A stretch of DNA of 64,000 bases from Spirodela intermedia (lineage: Eukaryota > Streptophyta > Magnoliopsida > Alismatales > Araceae), in NCBI GenBank assembly GCA_902729315.2, contig LR746279.1, forward strand, positions 3,442,001 through 3,506,000, written 5' to 3'. The notes beneath the pieces were generated by a model, which worked only from the letters and a program-made list of their open reading frames with translations, was not told the DNA's origin and did no database searches. The first letter of the stretch is position 1; each line of letters starts with the position of its first letter. A program made the position numbers and the translations under genes. Of the stretch, positions 1-10,604 are shown one piece after another.

Positions 1-159
1 TATACTCATCCAGAAATTATGAACTCCCTTAGTTAGCAGTTGCTCATCTTCGAAGCTAAATATAGATTGGTGGACAATGATGAGGGCCGTCTGTCTGTGG
101 AGAATTTATCAATAATTGATGACTGTGGGAATAAGTATCCTTATCTCTTATCTGAAAAA
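1..159 (+). repeat. Tail of an upstream module copy (U0)
   Basis: This stretch matches about 4740-4860, 11810-11900 and 28860-29010, all of which share a 'gctcatc..cgaagct..tagattgg' block followed by 'tttatcaat.attgat..c.gtggga'. It is therefore the end of another copy of the array module, cut off by the window edge on the left and by an LTR-like insertion on the right. Its short open frames are not conserved between copies, so no gene is called. Confidence 0.6.
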
Positions 160-268
160 TGTCAACCCTTCGAGAGCATGGCAGGACTAGGATCATTCAA
201 TCCATCTCCATCTCCATCTCCTCATTTATCTCACTAGAAACCCCCGGCCTGGCATTTCTTGTCCACCT

Positions 269-308
<40 letters not shown>

Positions 309-1163
309 GAAAAATGCTGGGGGAGAAAGAATGGGGCATCTTCGATCAATCTATCGCTCTCCACAATCACATTCTCTCTCCTCCGGCGGCGACGAACGCC
401 CCATTCGCCCAAATCATCCATCCGATACAAACGATGGATTTCTTCTCGATTTCTCCCGGATTCAGCCGCTACGGAAGCTGAAATTCATGTACGAAATCGT
501 CTCATTCTTCGTTCGATACAAACGGCGAAGAACATCTTCCGAGGATCCTTCTCCGGACGCCGCGGCATGCTCGGCTTCGAACCACAGCCGTCGTTCGATT
601 CTAGCAAGTGAAATTTTTTGGGATCGTCATTAATCGGCCTGGAGATAGTGTAGGAATCAACTAGGTGCACCGCACCTGCACAGATCTATCGAATTCAGGC
701 GGAAATTCGATCGACCACCGTTCCGCCCAATCTTCCGTAAGATTTTAATCTTTGCACGACTTTTACGTTCTTCTTATTTATCAACAGTTTGAGTCAATTA
801 GAATTTGTGTTACGAACAATTTATTCCTGTAAATTAAAATCTAATTCAAATTAATTTGGCTTTGATTTTGACAAATACGAGTTCGACGTATTTCCGGCGA
901 CTCGAATTTAGGGGTGTTCGTCGCGAGCTGACGTCCAATGACGTCATAATACATAATTTAGTATTTTATAATTATTATTAATTTTCGCAATTAAAAATTC
1001 TAAAAAGACTAATCTATCAACTGGAAATTAAAAACATAAGTAAGTAATTTTTTTATCTTCCGTGTGTTCGACCTGGGAAACCCTATAAAATTACTTATTT
1101 CTAAATTAGCTTATTTTCATTATTTATAAATTTTAAATTTGGTGAATTTTCTTAAAAATGACA
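160..1163. mobile_element. LTR-like insertion, possibly a solo LTR
   Basis: The segment interrupts the module: sequence on its left matches module tails and sequence on its right matches module starts at about 6011 and 29415. It begins TGTC and ends GACA, and is flanked by aaaaa (155-159) and gaaaa (1164-1168), an imperfect 5-bp duplication. Inside are a (GA)16 tract, a GC-rich stretch, a GGCGGAA/TTCCGCC inverted pair, a TGACGT pair and a 'TCGACCTGGRAA' motif. The last three also occur in the 1.6-1.8 kb solo LTR family of this window, so it may be a distant relative in reverse orientation. The open frame at 159-611 spans the GA repeat and is not convincing coding sequence. Confidence 0.4.
273..304. 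repeat. (GA)16 microsatellite
   Basis: This is an uninterrupted GA dinucleotide run inside the LTR-like insertion. Such tracts are common in plant leader regions and LTRs. Confidence 0.95.
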
Positions 1164-1310
1164 GAAAATATTCATACACTACGTCAGCCTTTAATTGTCT
1201 CCAACTTTGGTCATCCTTTGTCGATTTCCTGCTTTTGGTTTTCTTTCTGTCAGACATTTGCCGAATTTTTTATTACGAATCTCCACCGATTAACGCGTTT
1301 CCCTAAAAAA

Positions 1311-1330
1311 TAAAATAAAATAAAATAAAA
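1311..1330. repeat. (TAAAA)n microsatellite
   Basis: Four tandem TAAAA units lie just upstream of the first CCP peptide gene. The other two peptide copies lack them, so this is a local expansion. Confidence 0.9.
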
Positions 1331-1487
1331 ATAATTAAATAATAATAATAAAAAAACGCGTTTCCCTTGTTCCAGGAAATTGAATGTGAAAATGGTGTTC
1401 AACCACTTGTAGAGGCTATCTGTTGGAAGAAGTGCAGAGAGTTTTGTCCAGCTTTGGATGGTGATACAAGAGAAAGAAGGGGAGCCC

Positions 1488-1739
1488 ATGGCGATGATGC
1501 GGATGATGCAGGCAAGAGAAGGGACCGTGCTGGCAATTTTGCTCTCAATTCTTCTACTGTCGTCCACGCCTAGCGATGCAGCCCAGATTCTAACGAGAAT
1601 GAAGACAGCTTACCGGGCCTCTGCCTTACCAGAAGCACGCCCAAAATCACCAGTTAGATACTTGCCAAGTTTGCATCCTCGAGCTCCTCGGATGTTCCAT
1701 CCGCGCCCCAAGCCGGTACCTGCTCCGTGCTGCCCCTAG
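1488..1739 (+). CDS. Putative secreted peptide precursor, CCP family, copy 1 (83 aa)
   Basis: Seen: an N-terminal positive and Met-rich leader, then a hydrophobic core (VLAILLSILLLSSTP) typical of a secretory signal peptide with a likely cleavage near DAAQ. A basic, Pro-rich region follows, and the protein ends RPKPVPAPCCP. The start at 1488 is chosen over an in-frame ATG at 1458 because the third copy has GTG at the equivalent of 1458 while this ATG is shared by all three. The signal region is almost identical at nucleotide level to the copy at 6295; the middle differs by substitutions and a 6-nt length change that keeps the frame. The TATA of the other copies is degraded here (gaggctatc). 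Inferred: an extracellular signalling or defence peptide released from the C-terminus. It matches none of the CLE, CEP, IDA, RGF or PIP signatures I know, so its function is unknown. Confidence 0.6.
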   Translation: MAMMRMMQAREGTVLAILLSILLLSSTPSDAAQILTRMKTAYRASALPEARPKSPVRYLPSLHPRAPRMFHPRPKPVPAPCCP

Positions 1740-2690
1740 GATGGATATCTCTAATGGACTTTTCTAGTTGGCTTGCCCAGTTCCCTTTCTCTGTGTTTTC
1801 TCAACACCCGGTCTGCTTGTCGATCTACTACAATACTTAAATAGCAATGATTATTCCTCCTGTGTCGTTAAAGGAAACGATTTGTTCGTTTCATGTCTGA
1901 AAGGGGGCTTGTACGAATCTATTAGAATGCCAACCAAGGTCTAACTTCTGAGATGTCAAGGCTTGTTCACGTTCCGTTGGCAAGTGTTTCGGTTCAAGTG
2001 ATGGGCCAGAATAGGGCTGACGAGATTGGGTTAGTCGGGAGAGAAGGCAGAAAAGAATCCTCCGCCCATGATCCGTGTCTTGTGAAATTAACAGGATAAA
2101 ACTGATGATTCGGTTCTGTAATACGCTGATGTTCCCTGCGTGACGCGTTGAAGTTGTGCCACATGGATGACTGAGAAACGAGCATATAGCCTGTTAAAAC
2201 CAAATTCGGTGCAGATGATGGATGAGGCAATTTGATGAACTATTGAGAGACATGCAGTTTCATAGAGATCCAAAGGTATACTAAATATAAAAATACCATA
2301 TTTCTGGACTTTCTAAATATACTGAAAATAAATTTTAATACGGTTCCCCAGTACTATGTTCCAGCTATTTATTGCAAGGCTGCGTTAGCTGAACGGATAA
2401 ATCTTCTTGTGTTAACAGACAACAGTCAAGACACGTTTTGTCAAGTTTCATTCTTTACAGTTCAAATTTAGAATACACAGAAGATCCGTTTGGCCACTCA
2501 ATTTGTCCGGTCAACCTGATTCCATGTCAAAGATTATAGGACTCTACAGTTCCTGCCTTTCATGATCCGTCGGATTCGGTCATCGTTGCTGGCTGAACGT
2601 CGTTACAAAATCAAACCTCAAGCCGTTGAAACTCAAGGAACATGACTGCGGTGATGGTCTTACTCAGTTGCTACGTTCTTAAAAGAAATA

Positions 2691-2846
2691 GTACCATCTC
2701 TAGGGCATCCAGCCGCAAAGAGATGCCTGGTGGCAACGGCTCTCTTACTTCTGTCGGTGCTGTCGTCGTCGCCGATTATCGCTGACATTAAAACGCCTTC
2801 GTGGGGTCACGCTTGCCTTGGTCGTTTCACAGAAACGAAGATGTGA
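2691..2846 (+). pseudogene. WGHACLG-type small secreted ORF, copy 1 (start codon missing)
   Basis: The open frame contains PSLGHPAAKRC, a hydrophobic stretch (LVATALLLLSVLSSSP), a signal-cleavage-like IIAD and a short tail with TPSWGHACLG, ending TGA at 2844-2846. No ATG lies in frame upstream before a stop: the codon aligned with the ATG of the copy at 40827 is GTA, and the one aligned with the ATG at 35655 is ACG. The frame runs straight from the hydrophobic stretch to the tail, unlike the copies at 7531 and 35655, which carry frameshifts. I do not recognise the family. Use of a non-ATG start cannot be excluded. Confidence 0.45.
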
Positions 2847-3292
2847 CAAGTAACTCAATATAGCCAGAGGAAAGAGCAAATGCGGATATTAGATCTGTTA
2901 TCTTAAACCCTAAAATGTGGTAATAATTCTTATTGATGAAAGGACACTGCAAGTTCTTGGTCGTATACTTCTGCTCGTTAGTTCTCAGGTCAATCTTCTT
3001 CCGCGTTTTGGTCAGTCAGCAATACATATCGTGGCACGTACGCCGTTCCAATTTTCACACATTTGGTCATAGTAGACGGCTGGACGCAATCTCGTGACGG
3101 AGTTTATCCTCATCAAAATCGGCTGAGCTGATAAACTGAAAAAATCAAGAATCTTCACCACTTGGACGATCTTCTTCTGGTGGTACGTATCGTATAAAAG
3201 TTTGACTGAACAGACCCGATTTCCACCTAGAAAAGACTCCAGAGTCCTGGAGTGACCTCAGTTCTCTAGCTCGATTCCATTTTAAATAAAAA

Positions 3293-3458
3293 ATGGGTTG
3301 AAAGCTCAGGGCGAGAGAGATAAGGGAACGTAGACGCGTTTCTTTGGCGGTGACCGTGCCGACAGTTTTCTTGCTTGTGCCTTACGATGCTCCGATACGA
3401 CAGCGAGAAACCACTGTCAATGGCTCTAGCTGGCCTTTCGCATTGGTGTAGGTAAGAG
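3293..3458 (+). pseudogene. WPF-type small ORF, copy 1 (nonsense and frameshift)
   Basis: An ATG is followed within three codons by TGA. The frame then reads through an Arg-rich stretch (REIRERRRVS), a hydrophobic AVTVPTVFLLV and TTVNGSSWPF. A 1-nt deletion relative to the copies at 10351 and 38233 then leads to a stop at 3456-3458. The Arg-rich plus hydrophobic start resembles a signal peptide. The copy is non-functional as read. A GTAAGAGG splice-donor-like site directly follows. Confidence 0.4.
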
Positions 3459-3588
3459 GCATTCTGCATCCCCCACACCGCTTGGACACTTAAGAGAGGT
3501 GCTCGTCATCTACTCTTATTTTACAACGCCGCATTCGGACCATATAACTGCCAGCTTCTGGATTAAAATGTTAATGTGACGTATTATG

Positions 3589-3685
3589 TCTTCTCTCCTT
3601 TTGTCCCTCTTTTATGTCTGTCCGTCTGTCTTTCTGTGTCTCCTCTTTCCTTCTCTCAATTTTTATCTCTTCTACTTTTTATCAG
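3589..3685 (+). other. Pyrimidine tract ending in a CAG acceptor-like site
   Basis: A stretch of about 95 nt made almost only of C and T ends TTTTTATCAG at 3685. The same arrangement occurs at 10614-10710 and 38527-38605, each about 230 nt downstream of a GT(A/C)AGAGG donor-like site. This suggests an intron 3' end in the ancestral module. Read as coding (ATG at 3586) it would give a very hydrophobic 60-aa protein, which I consider less likely. Confidence 0.35.
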
Positions 3686-4677
3686 ATGAAAAATTTCTAG
3701 GTCTTGGTTTTTATCGGCCTCCATTTCTTCTTCTACAACGATTTGCACATCGGATATCGCGGTTTTGAATAAATTTTCTCTACCTCAGGAACCCCATTCC
3801 ATTTATCTCCTGATTCCTAACTATGTTACTTATCATGCTCATCGAATAACAAGGACGAAGAGCGGGGTTAGACGTGAAAGGTAAGAGTAACATTGCCAGC
3901 ATCTAAAGGAGTACCACAAGATTCCATCGTCAGCAATTGAAGTGTTATATAACTACTAAATGGATTTGTGATGAAGTGATGTCTTGCCATCTTTTGGAAA
4001 AACATTAGCTCAAGAAATCCTGTTGAGAACAAAGCTAAATTTTATTACCTGGCTTATGATGAGGAAATCAATTCTTTTGAAGCGACTCAATAAGAGTACA
4101 TTATTCCGCACTCAATTTTTCCTTCCACCATACTTCCGTCACAGCCACGTTTTGTGCTATTCCTCAGGCCTCTGACTTGTTGATAAAGTCCAAGGGTCAA
4201 CAGCAGGATCTGTACCCCCATTTACCACCAAGATTAATAGTTTATAGTAGTCAAGATTATTGATTTTTATGTTCTTCAGAAGTAAACTTTGTTATTTCTT
4301 GACGTCCAGCCATCAACGCTTACCAAATTGAGGAGAATCATCCAATCAACGCAGAGTTGAATTCGAATTAATTACTCCAAGAAAATCAAAAAGCACAGAT
4401 TTCTGGTGAACTATAGAAATGAGGCTTTTAATTATTCTCACCCATCAAGGAAAAGGACATCTATTTCCTTCATTATTAGTAAATGATAAACAGACCACAG
4501 GTTTGTTCCTGCGATTTACGGGCTGCTAAGATAGCTTCTTTACAGGGAATCGAAGCAGTGCCTTCAGGATCCTCCTACTTGCAGCGGTTTCACTATACCC
4601 GTTAGAATATAGCTCTAACTATCAGAGGCATTGTCTCTTGAAAACGGTTCTGACGATTGAGAGATTTGCCTTTTTGT

Positions 4678-4777
4678 CTATATAATGCAAACAGTTTGTC
4701 CCTGAACTCTCTCGGTTTAAATAAACTCTCTCAGTTTAAATAAAGAAACCAATTGCTCAGTTTCCAAGCTATATATA
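4678..4777 (+). promoter_or_regulatory. Two TATA-like boxes
   Basis: CTATATAAT at 4678-4686 is conserved in position at about 11710 and 39655. CTATATATA at 4769-4777 is unique to this copy; others have ctaaatata, ataaacata or ctacatgta there. No convincing ORF follows within 150 bp, so the role of either box is uncertain. Confidence 0.3.
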
Positions 4778-5083
4778 GATTGGCGGACAACGGTTAGGTC
4801 TTTCTTCGGAAGGAAAATTTATCAATGATTGATAACCGTGGGACATAAATATCATCGAATAGAAAGTGACAATGAATTTTTAATAAGTCGATTTCGTCAT
4901 TAGCGGATTTGTAAAATGGTAAATATGTCAGTAAAAACAAGAACCTGATTCTACTTTAGATGATAAAGGAGAGTATCTGTGTAGAGAAATGTGGTCAAAG
5001 GCTTGATTAAGTTCATATGATCCCTTAGCGGTTATTTTTTGTAGTGGGGGTCTACCCGTGATGTTTTGGATACTTGATCAATT

Positions 5084-5287
5084 ATGCTGAAATTCGGTCC
5101 TCATTTAGTTGTCGATTCATTTGAATGGCTTTCAATTTTTGTGGATTTTTCTGCCCTGGTGTTTCTATGGCCCCAACTTCTCGCTGTACCCTCCCCCAGT
5201 GACGGTGGCCGGCCTCAGCTTGTCTATTCGAGAAAGAGGTTGTTCTCTCTTCAAGTCAGTCCCATCAGAAACCTTCAGAAACCTTAA
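5084..5287 (+). CDS. Small ORF with signal-like hydrophobic segment, copy 1 (67 aa)
   Basis: The ATG is shared with the copy at 12136. A charged start is followed by a hydrophobic region (EWLSIFVDFSALVFLW), a possible cleavage after LLAVPSPS, and a basic tail with GGRPQLVYSRKRL. The second copy is truncated by a frame change in the hydrophobic region. The lone intact copy and short length make coding status doubtful. The family is unknown. Confidence 0.35.
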   Translation: MLKFGPHLVVDSFEWLSIFVDFSALVFLWPQLLAVPSPSDGGRPQLVYSRKRLFSLQVSPIRNLQKP

Positions 5288-6222
5288 TCCTTAGTTTTCC
5301 TTCAACATATACTGAAAATACGATAGGAACACGGAAGTTGACTTATGTCAGTTTTCTTCCTTTGGTCACAAGAAACTTTAAAGACTATGTACCGAGACGT
5401 TGAAAATTTAGGATCTATTTGTTGGTTCTATCACGTTTAATATGAGTTTCATTGATCTAAGAAATTGGAAAAACATTAGGGATGCAAAAGAAGATTGGCC
5501 CAGTGTTCTTTGTTCATACTCGAGCTGTCCTCGTCTCAACAAACACTAGTGCCTTGTCAGTACACAAAATTCTCTTGTTCACATGGAATCTCTAACATCA
5601 ACGGCACGACCAATTCTGGGTCAAACCTTTGAAGCACTTGTGCCCAGGGAAGTGTGTTACAACATCCGTTAGTGGTCTACCCGTTCAACCGTTTGAATAG
5701 TGAAGTGTGTTACAACATCCGTTGTGCCCAGGGAAACCAGAAAGTCGTCGTTTCAAATACTTGTAATGTTCTCGAAGTTGCCTAAGTACTCTTACGACTT
5801 GGTCACGATGTTAGAACATCCCTTGCGTATGCAAAAAAGCATATCATTATCTAATACAAAAGACGATGCGGTTATTCTTAAGTTTAGGTAGGATTATCTT
5901 CGTTATGCTTGTCATGATGAAGAAGAGTGGTCTTGATCGATGGTTCTTTCAAATTAATACGTGATATCACATCAGGTTTAGAAAGAACCATATTCAACAG
6001 AGTTTCGTTGTACTACGTCAGCTTTTGATTGTTTCTAACTTTCATCTTTTTAAACGCAAAGAATGGGCCCATTCTCATTTATCACCCGTTGCCAATTTCC
6101 AGCTTTGGTTTTCATTCCGTCAAACAGTTGCCGATTTTTTTATTACGAATCTCCACAGATTAGCGCGTTTCCTTTGTTTTAGGAAGTTGACTGTGAAAAT
6201 GGTCTTGAACCACTTGTAGAGG

Positions 6223-6230
6223 CTATATAC
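6223..6230 (+). promoter_or_regulatory. TATA box of CCP peptide copy 2
   Basis: CTATATAC lies 72 bp upstream of the ATG at 6295. The equivalent box in copy 3 (29623) lies at exactly the same distance. Confidence 0.55.
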
Positions 6231-6294
6231 TGAAAGAAGTGCAGAGAGTTTTATCGAGCTTTGGATGGTTATACAAGGGAAAGAGGGGGAGCCC

Positions 6295-6540
6295 ATGGCG
6301 ATGATGCGGATGATGCAGGCAAGAGAAGGGACCGTGCTGGCAATTTTGCTCTCAATTCTTTTACTGTCGTCCACGCCTGGCGGTGCAGCCCAGATTCTAG
6401 CGAGAATGAAGACAGTTTACCATGCCTCTGCCTTACCACAAGCACGTCCAAAATTACCAGTTAGATACTCCGGAAGTCTGCGACATGCTTACGAGTTCCA
6501 TCTGCGCCCCAAGCCGGTACCTGCTCCGTGCTGCCCCTAG
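6295..6540 (+). CDS. Putative secreted peptide precursor, CCP family, copy 2 (81 aa)
   Basis: Architecture as in copy 1: Met-rich basic leader, hydrophobic VLAILLSILLLSSTP, predicted cleavage near GGAAQ, a basic variable region, and a C-terminal RPKPVPAPCCP identical to copy 1. Over the first 90 or so nucleotides the only difference from copy 1 I find is a synonymous CTA/TTA change. The region between PVRY and the final motif is rewritten (SGSLRHAYEF against LPSLHPRAPRMF) yet stays in frame. The terminal CC could form a disulfide or be modified. A good TATA box lies 72 bp upstream. This is the copy I judge most likely to be expressed. Function is unknown. Confidence 0.65.
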   Translation: MAMMRMMQAREGTVLAILLSILLLSSTPGGAAQILARMKTVYHASALPQARPKLPVRYSGSLRHAYEFHLRPKPVPAPCCP

Positions 6541-7530
6541 GATGGATATCTGTAATGGACTTTTCTGGTTTGCTTGCCCAGTTCCCTTTCTCTGTGTTTT
6601 ATCAACAGCCAGTCTGCTTGTCGATCTACTACAATACTTAAATAACAACAATGATTCCTCCTGTATCGTTAATAAGGAAACGATTTCGTTTTTCAGTCAA
6701 CATTTCTCGAGGTGTCATGGTGTACTGAAAGAGAAAGGTCACACTGCTGCTAAAAAATTTGTTCATTTCATGTGTGAAACGGGGCGGGGCCTGTACCAAT
6801 TTGTTAGAAAGCCGACCAGTGTCTAAGTTCTGAGAACCATGTCTAGTTCACGTTCCGTTACGAAGTGTTTTGGTTCAAGTGATGGACCAGAATAGGGATC
6901 ACGAGATTGGGTTAGTCGGGAGAGAAGGCAAAAAAGAATCCTCCGCCCATGATCCGTGACCTTTTTCCACCTGATCCTTGTGAAATTAACAGGATAAAAC
7001 TGATATTTCAGTTTTGTAATACGCTGATGCTCCTTGCGCGACGCGTTGAAGGTGTGCCACGTGGATGACTGAAAAACGATGAACGATTGACAGACATGCA
7101 GTTTCATAGAGATCTAAGGGTATACTAAATCTAAAGATAGCAAATTTTTGGACTTTCTGAATGTCCTGAAAATAAATTTTGATAACCAAATGTCAAGGAC
7201 CTGAAGGGTGGGTACGGTTCCCCAGTACTGTGTTCCGGCTATTTATTGCAAGGGGTGCGTTAGCTGAACGGATAAATCTTCGTGTTAACAGACTACAGTC
7301 AAGACACATTTAGTATACACAGAAGATCCGTTCGGTCTCTCAATTTCTCCGGTCAACCTGATTCCATGTCAAAGATTATAGGACTCTACAGTCCCTGCCT
7401 TGACTTATATGATCCCTCGGACTCGGTCATCATTGCCGGCTGAACGTCATTACAAAATCAAACTTCTAGTCGTTGAAACTCAAGAAACATGACTGCGGTG
7501 ATGGTCTTACTCCGTTGCTACGTTCTTAAA

Positions 7531-7763
7531 CGAAACAGTACCATCTCTAGGGCATCCAGCCACAAAGAGATGCCCGGATATCCCTGGTAACGGCTCTTTT
7601 ACTTCTCTTGGTGCTGTCGTCGTCCCCTATTATCGCTGACATTAAAACGCCTTCATGGGGTCAGGCTTGCCTTGGTAGTGTCAAACCAAAAGAAGAAGCT
7701 GGAGGCTTTGACAGCCGAAGGCAGCACCGACCTCGAAGCGCCGGTATTAAAGGCTCTCTGTAG
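7531..7763 (+). pseudogene. WGHACLG-type ORF, copy 2 (frameshifted)
   Basis: The expected first codon is ACG. A length change around 7571-7583 throws the leader out of frame with the hydrophobic stretch. From 7584 the frame is open for 59 codons: LVTALLLLLVLSSSP, then IIAD, TPSWGQACLG and a basic tail (FDSRRQHRPRSAGIKG) to TAG at 7761-7763. This longer tail is shared at nucleotide level with 35655 and 40827, so the original mature peptide was probably 40-45 aa. As it stands there is no start for the open part. Confidence 0.45.
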
Positions 7764-8299
7764 CTAAAGATAATTGGATTCAATGATTTACCTGGGTCCT
7801 TTGATCTATGACTGCCTCAGCCACGTCTTACGTACATATCAACCCTGTATTTACATTGTAATGCCCAGCCCGATTTGAACTGGTATTAAATACAAAGTAC
7901 CATGAAAACAACCAGGAAATATGTGAACTGTCATGATCGCCAATAAAATATGTTAATACTAGATGCACAACATTATGGGAATGACCTTCTTCAATACAGG
8001 TCCAAGGTAAAATTACATTCAAAAACTGATATATGCCCGGAAACACCTGTTACGAGGAGAGAAAAAATTTCTCACGAAGAACACTGCGGTGAACCAAGAA
8101 ATGTTATGTTATACTTGCTTAAATTATTTTTGACTACCCCTCTATGTCTGATCTCAGCGTCTACTTTAATTCCTTTCCATCAAATAAAATAGTAATGGTA
8201 GGGGATGACCCTATTTACATGATCATGTTGTCCGTGGGATGGATGAGTCTAAATGGCAAAGATCTAATAGTAGAAAATAAACAAAAACTATCACATATT

Positions 8300-9822
8300 T
8301 GTCTTGGTCCCTTGATGGTTGGATAATTGAAGAGAGGGGGGGAGTGAATTGACTCTTAAATTTTCTTAAAAGTAATATATATATTTTATTTTTTTATCTA
8401 TTAATATCTCATTTATATCTCTATATTAATATATAAATATAAAACAAGCCAACATGGGATAGTTCACTCTAGATTTTTAGAGTGATTCAGTTAACTCCTT
8501 TGACGTACATCTACTTTTGAGGACTCCACCTCGATTTTACTATTCCACTCGAAGAATTCACCCTTGATTTTAAGGGAATCAAGAATTGTTTACATTCTTA
8601 GGCTTGATGAGCTTATGCCCAGCCAACCTAAAACTCTAACCTAGAGTTCCTAGGTCTTTAGGTCGTTTTATTGTAAGCACATTATAAGTGCCTCAATAGA
8701 CTATGTGATTGCATTGATGACACATCATTGGTGTCTCAACCAGCCCACATACAACAATCAATATGACTACATTGATGGCACACCACATATGTCTCAATTA
8801 GTCCACCCACCACAAACTAAGGTAGAAATAATAAATAATATGAAATAATTTTATTTCAGCCTTCAAATCTTCTTTTCTATTTGCCAAGAGTTGTTGAAGG
8901 TTTTTACTAATATTGGGCTAAAGAGATGTCCAAAACTCTCTTAAGAAATCAATCTCTTCTTTAATTCCTAGAAACTTGAGTGAGTTCACAAATAGAAAAA
9001 AATCATTATTGATATTGTAGCTATAAGCTAAAACTATGCTCTTCTCTCCTGACCTAATTTTGGGTGAACTATCTTATTTATAAGTAGGGGGGGCAGATTC
9101 TCTTTGGCCTTTATTTGGTCAAATAGTTGAGTTAACACAAGCTTGAATTGCTTGGGTGCAGATCCTGAAAAATAGAGATTAAGAGTGAAAAATTCGTAAC
9201 TCTCTTGGTACTCTAAATATTTAGGAACCATTTTTAGATTTAATTTTTTCTAAATTTAATTTCCATTTAGTGACTTCATGCCTATATTTGTCGTGAATTT
9301 TTTTTGAGATAATAATTATTTTAGTACGAAAGGTCATACTTCTGGACCATTCTAGTCTTGTGCAAATATATAAAATCAGTAATCTTGTAAAATTAATATC
9401 AAATCAACACCTTGATAATTCTCTCTAAAATTTATTTCATGAGTATTTTTTCAAAGAACTTTATATTGGTTATCATATATTTATATTATTAAAGCCACTC
9501 GATATATAAAACAATTCAATCATACAACCTCCTCATAAGAACATAACATATTCACTATGTGGAGATATTTAATTTTCTTTTTATCAAATCATCTAGAAGT
9601 TATATACGTGTTAAAAATTAAAATAGAAGATAATTTTAGGCATTATAATATTAGACCTCAGATCATTATCCAAATAATTTAAACATCAATAAATTCATCA
9701 CATCAATCTTAATTAACCTCACATCAAATATCATCAATTTTAAGATAATCAACTTATTGTCTAAAAAACATCAAAATTATATTTTCCCTTCTTGAGTTAA
9801 TCCTTAACTCAACAACTTGACA
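8300..9822. mobile_element. Probable solo LTR inside module U2
   Basis: The 1.5-kb AT-rich block is absent from the otherwise collinear copies at about 37650 and 27215. It begins TGTCTTGG and ends TTGACA, giving TGTC/GACA termini, and is flanked by atatt (8295-8299) and atata (9823-9827), a near-perfect 5-bp duplication. The G-rich 'gagaggggggagtgaatt' near its left end is reminiscent of Ty1/copia LTRs. No coding domain is visible inside. Confidence 0.6.
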
Positions 9823-10350
9823 ATATACTACAAGCCTTATGCAGAAAATATGGTGAGATGACCCTTTTATGATTTAGAAAACCACAAAGGAGTTAGTTGT
9901 TGAAGTCAGCATGAGGGCCTGTTACAGATAATGTCGATATGTCAAGTATCTCAATTACAGCCAGAGGAAAGAGAAAATGCAAATATTAAATGAACTATCT
10001 TAAGCCCTGAGATGTGAAAATTATTTCTTATTGATGAAAAGGTAGTGCAAGTTCTCTTTCGTATACTCCGCACGGTAGTTCTCAGGTCAACCTTCTTCTG
10101 CCTTGTGATCAGTCAACAATACATATCGTGGCCCTTCTCATCATTACTCATTTCACAGGTTTGGTCATAGTGGACGGCTGAACCGGTAAACTGAAAAAAA
10201 TCAAGAATCGTCACCACCTGGACGGCCTTCTTCTGGTGGTACGTGTTATGTAGAAGTGTGACTGAACACACCCATTTTCCGACTAGAAAAAAACTGAACA
10301 GTCGAGGAGTAACCTCAGTTCTCTAGCTCGATTCCTTTTTGAAATAAAAA

Positions 10351-10604
10351 ATGGGTGGAAAGTTCAGGGCGAGAGCGCCGTGCCCACAGTTTTCTTGCTA
10401 GTACCCTGCGACGCTGCGATACGACAGCAGGAAACCCCTGTCAATTGCTCTAGCTGGCCCTTCCGCATTGGTGCAGGTCAGAGGCATTATGCATCCCCCC
10501 CACGGCTTACACACCGAAGAGAGGTGCTCGTCATCCAGTCTTATTTTACAACGCTACATTCGGACCATATAACTGCCAGCTTCTGGATTAAAATCCTACT
10601 GTGA
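10351..10604 (+). pseudogene. WPF-type small ORF, copy 2 (deleted N-terminal segment)
   Basis: The ATG (MGGK..) is present without the early TGA seen in copy 1, but about 25 bp encoding the Arg-rich stretch are deleted and the frame is lost. The downstream frame remains open: VPTVFLLV, QQETPVN, CSSWPFRIG, then RHYASPPRLTH and REVLVI to a stop at 10604. The same downstream frame is open in the copy at 38233, suggesting the ORF once continued without splicing. Confidence 0.4.

Larger units (their letters stand above)
1164..5900 (+). repeat. Array module copy U1
   Basis: This is the first long copy of the tandem module. In order it holds the CCP peptide gene (1488-1739) with its downstream flank, the WGHACLG ORF (2691-2846), the WPF ORF (3293-3458) with a following pyrimidine tract, a segment with TATA-like boxes, the hydrophobic ORF at 5084-5287, and a tail resembling 13265-13400. 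Compared with other copies it lacks the block represented at 7840-8330 and 35930-37640: the sequence jumps at about 2850 to that matching 9946 and 37800. Stretches between the listed ORFs contain no gene I can support. Confidence 0.8.

Noticed and set aside
159-611. Plus-strand frame of 150 codons through the GA repeat
   Set aside because: Composition is driven by the GA microsatellite and a pyrimidine-rich leader; there is no domain and it sits in an LTR-like insertion.
3586-3768. Hydrophobic 60-aa ORF, with a copy at 10611
   Set aside because: It is encoded by an almost pure pyrimidine tract that ends in a splice-acceptor-like CAG; the similarity of the copies is explained by module duplication.
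3293-3780. Homology of the WPF ORF to plant self-incompatibility S1 (SPH) proteins
   Set aside because: The W-x-F-R-I core is suggestive, but the cysteines and the spacing expected of SPH proteins are absent.
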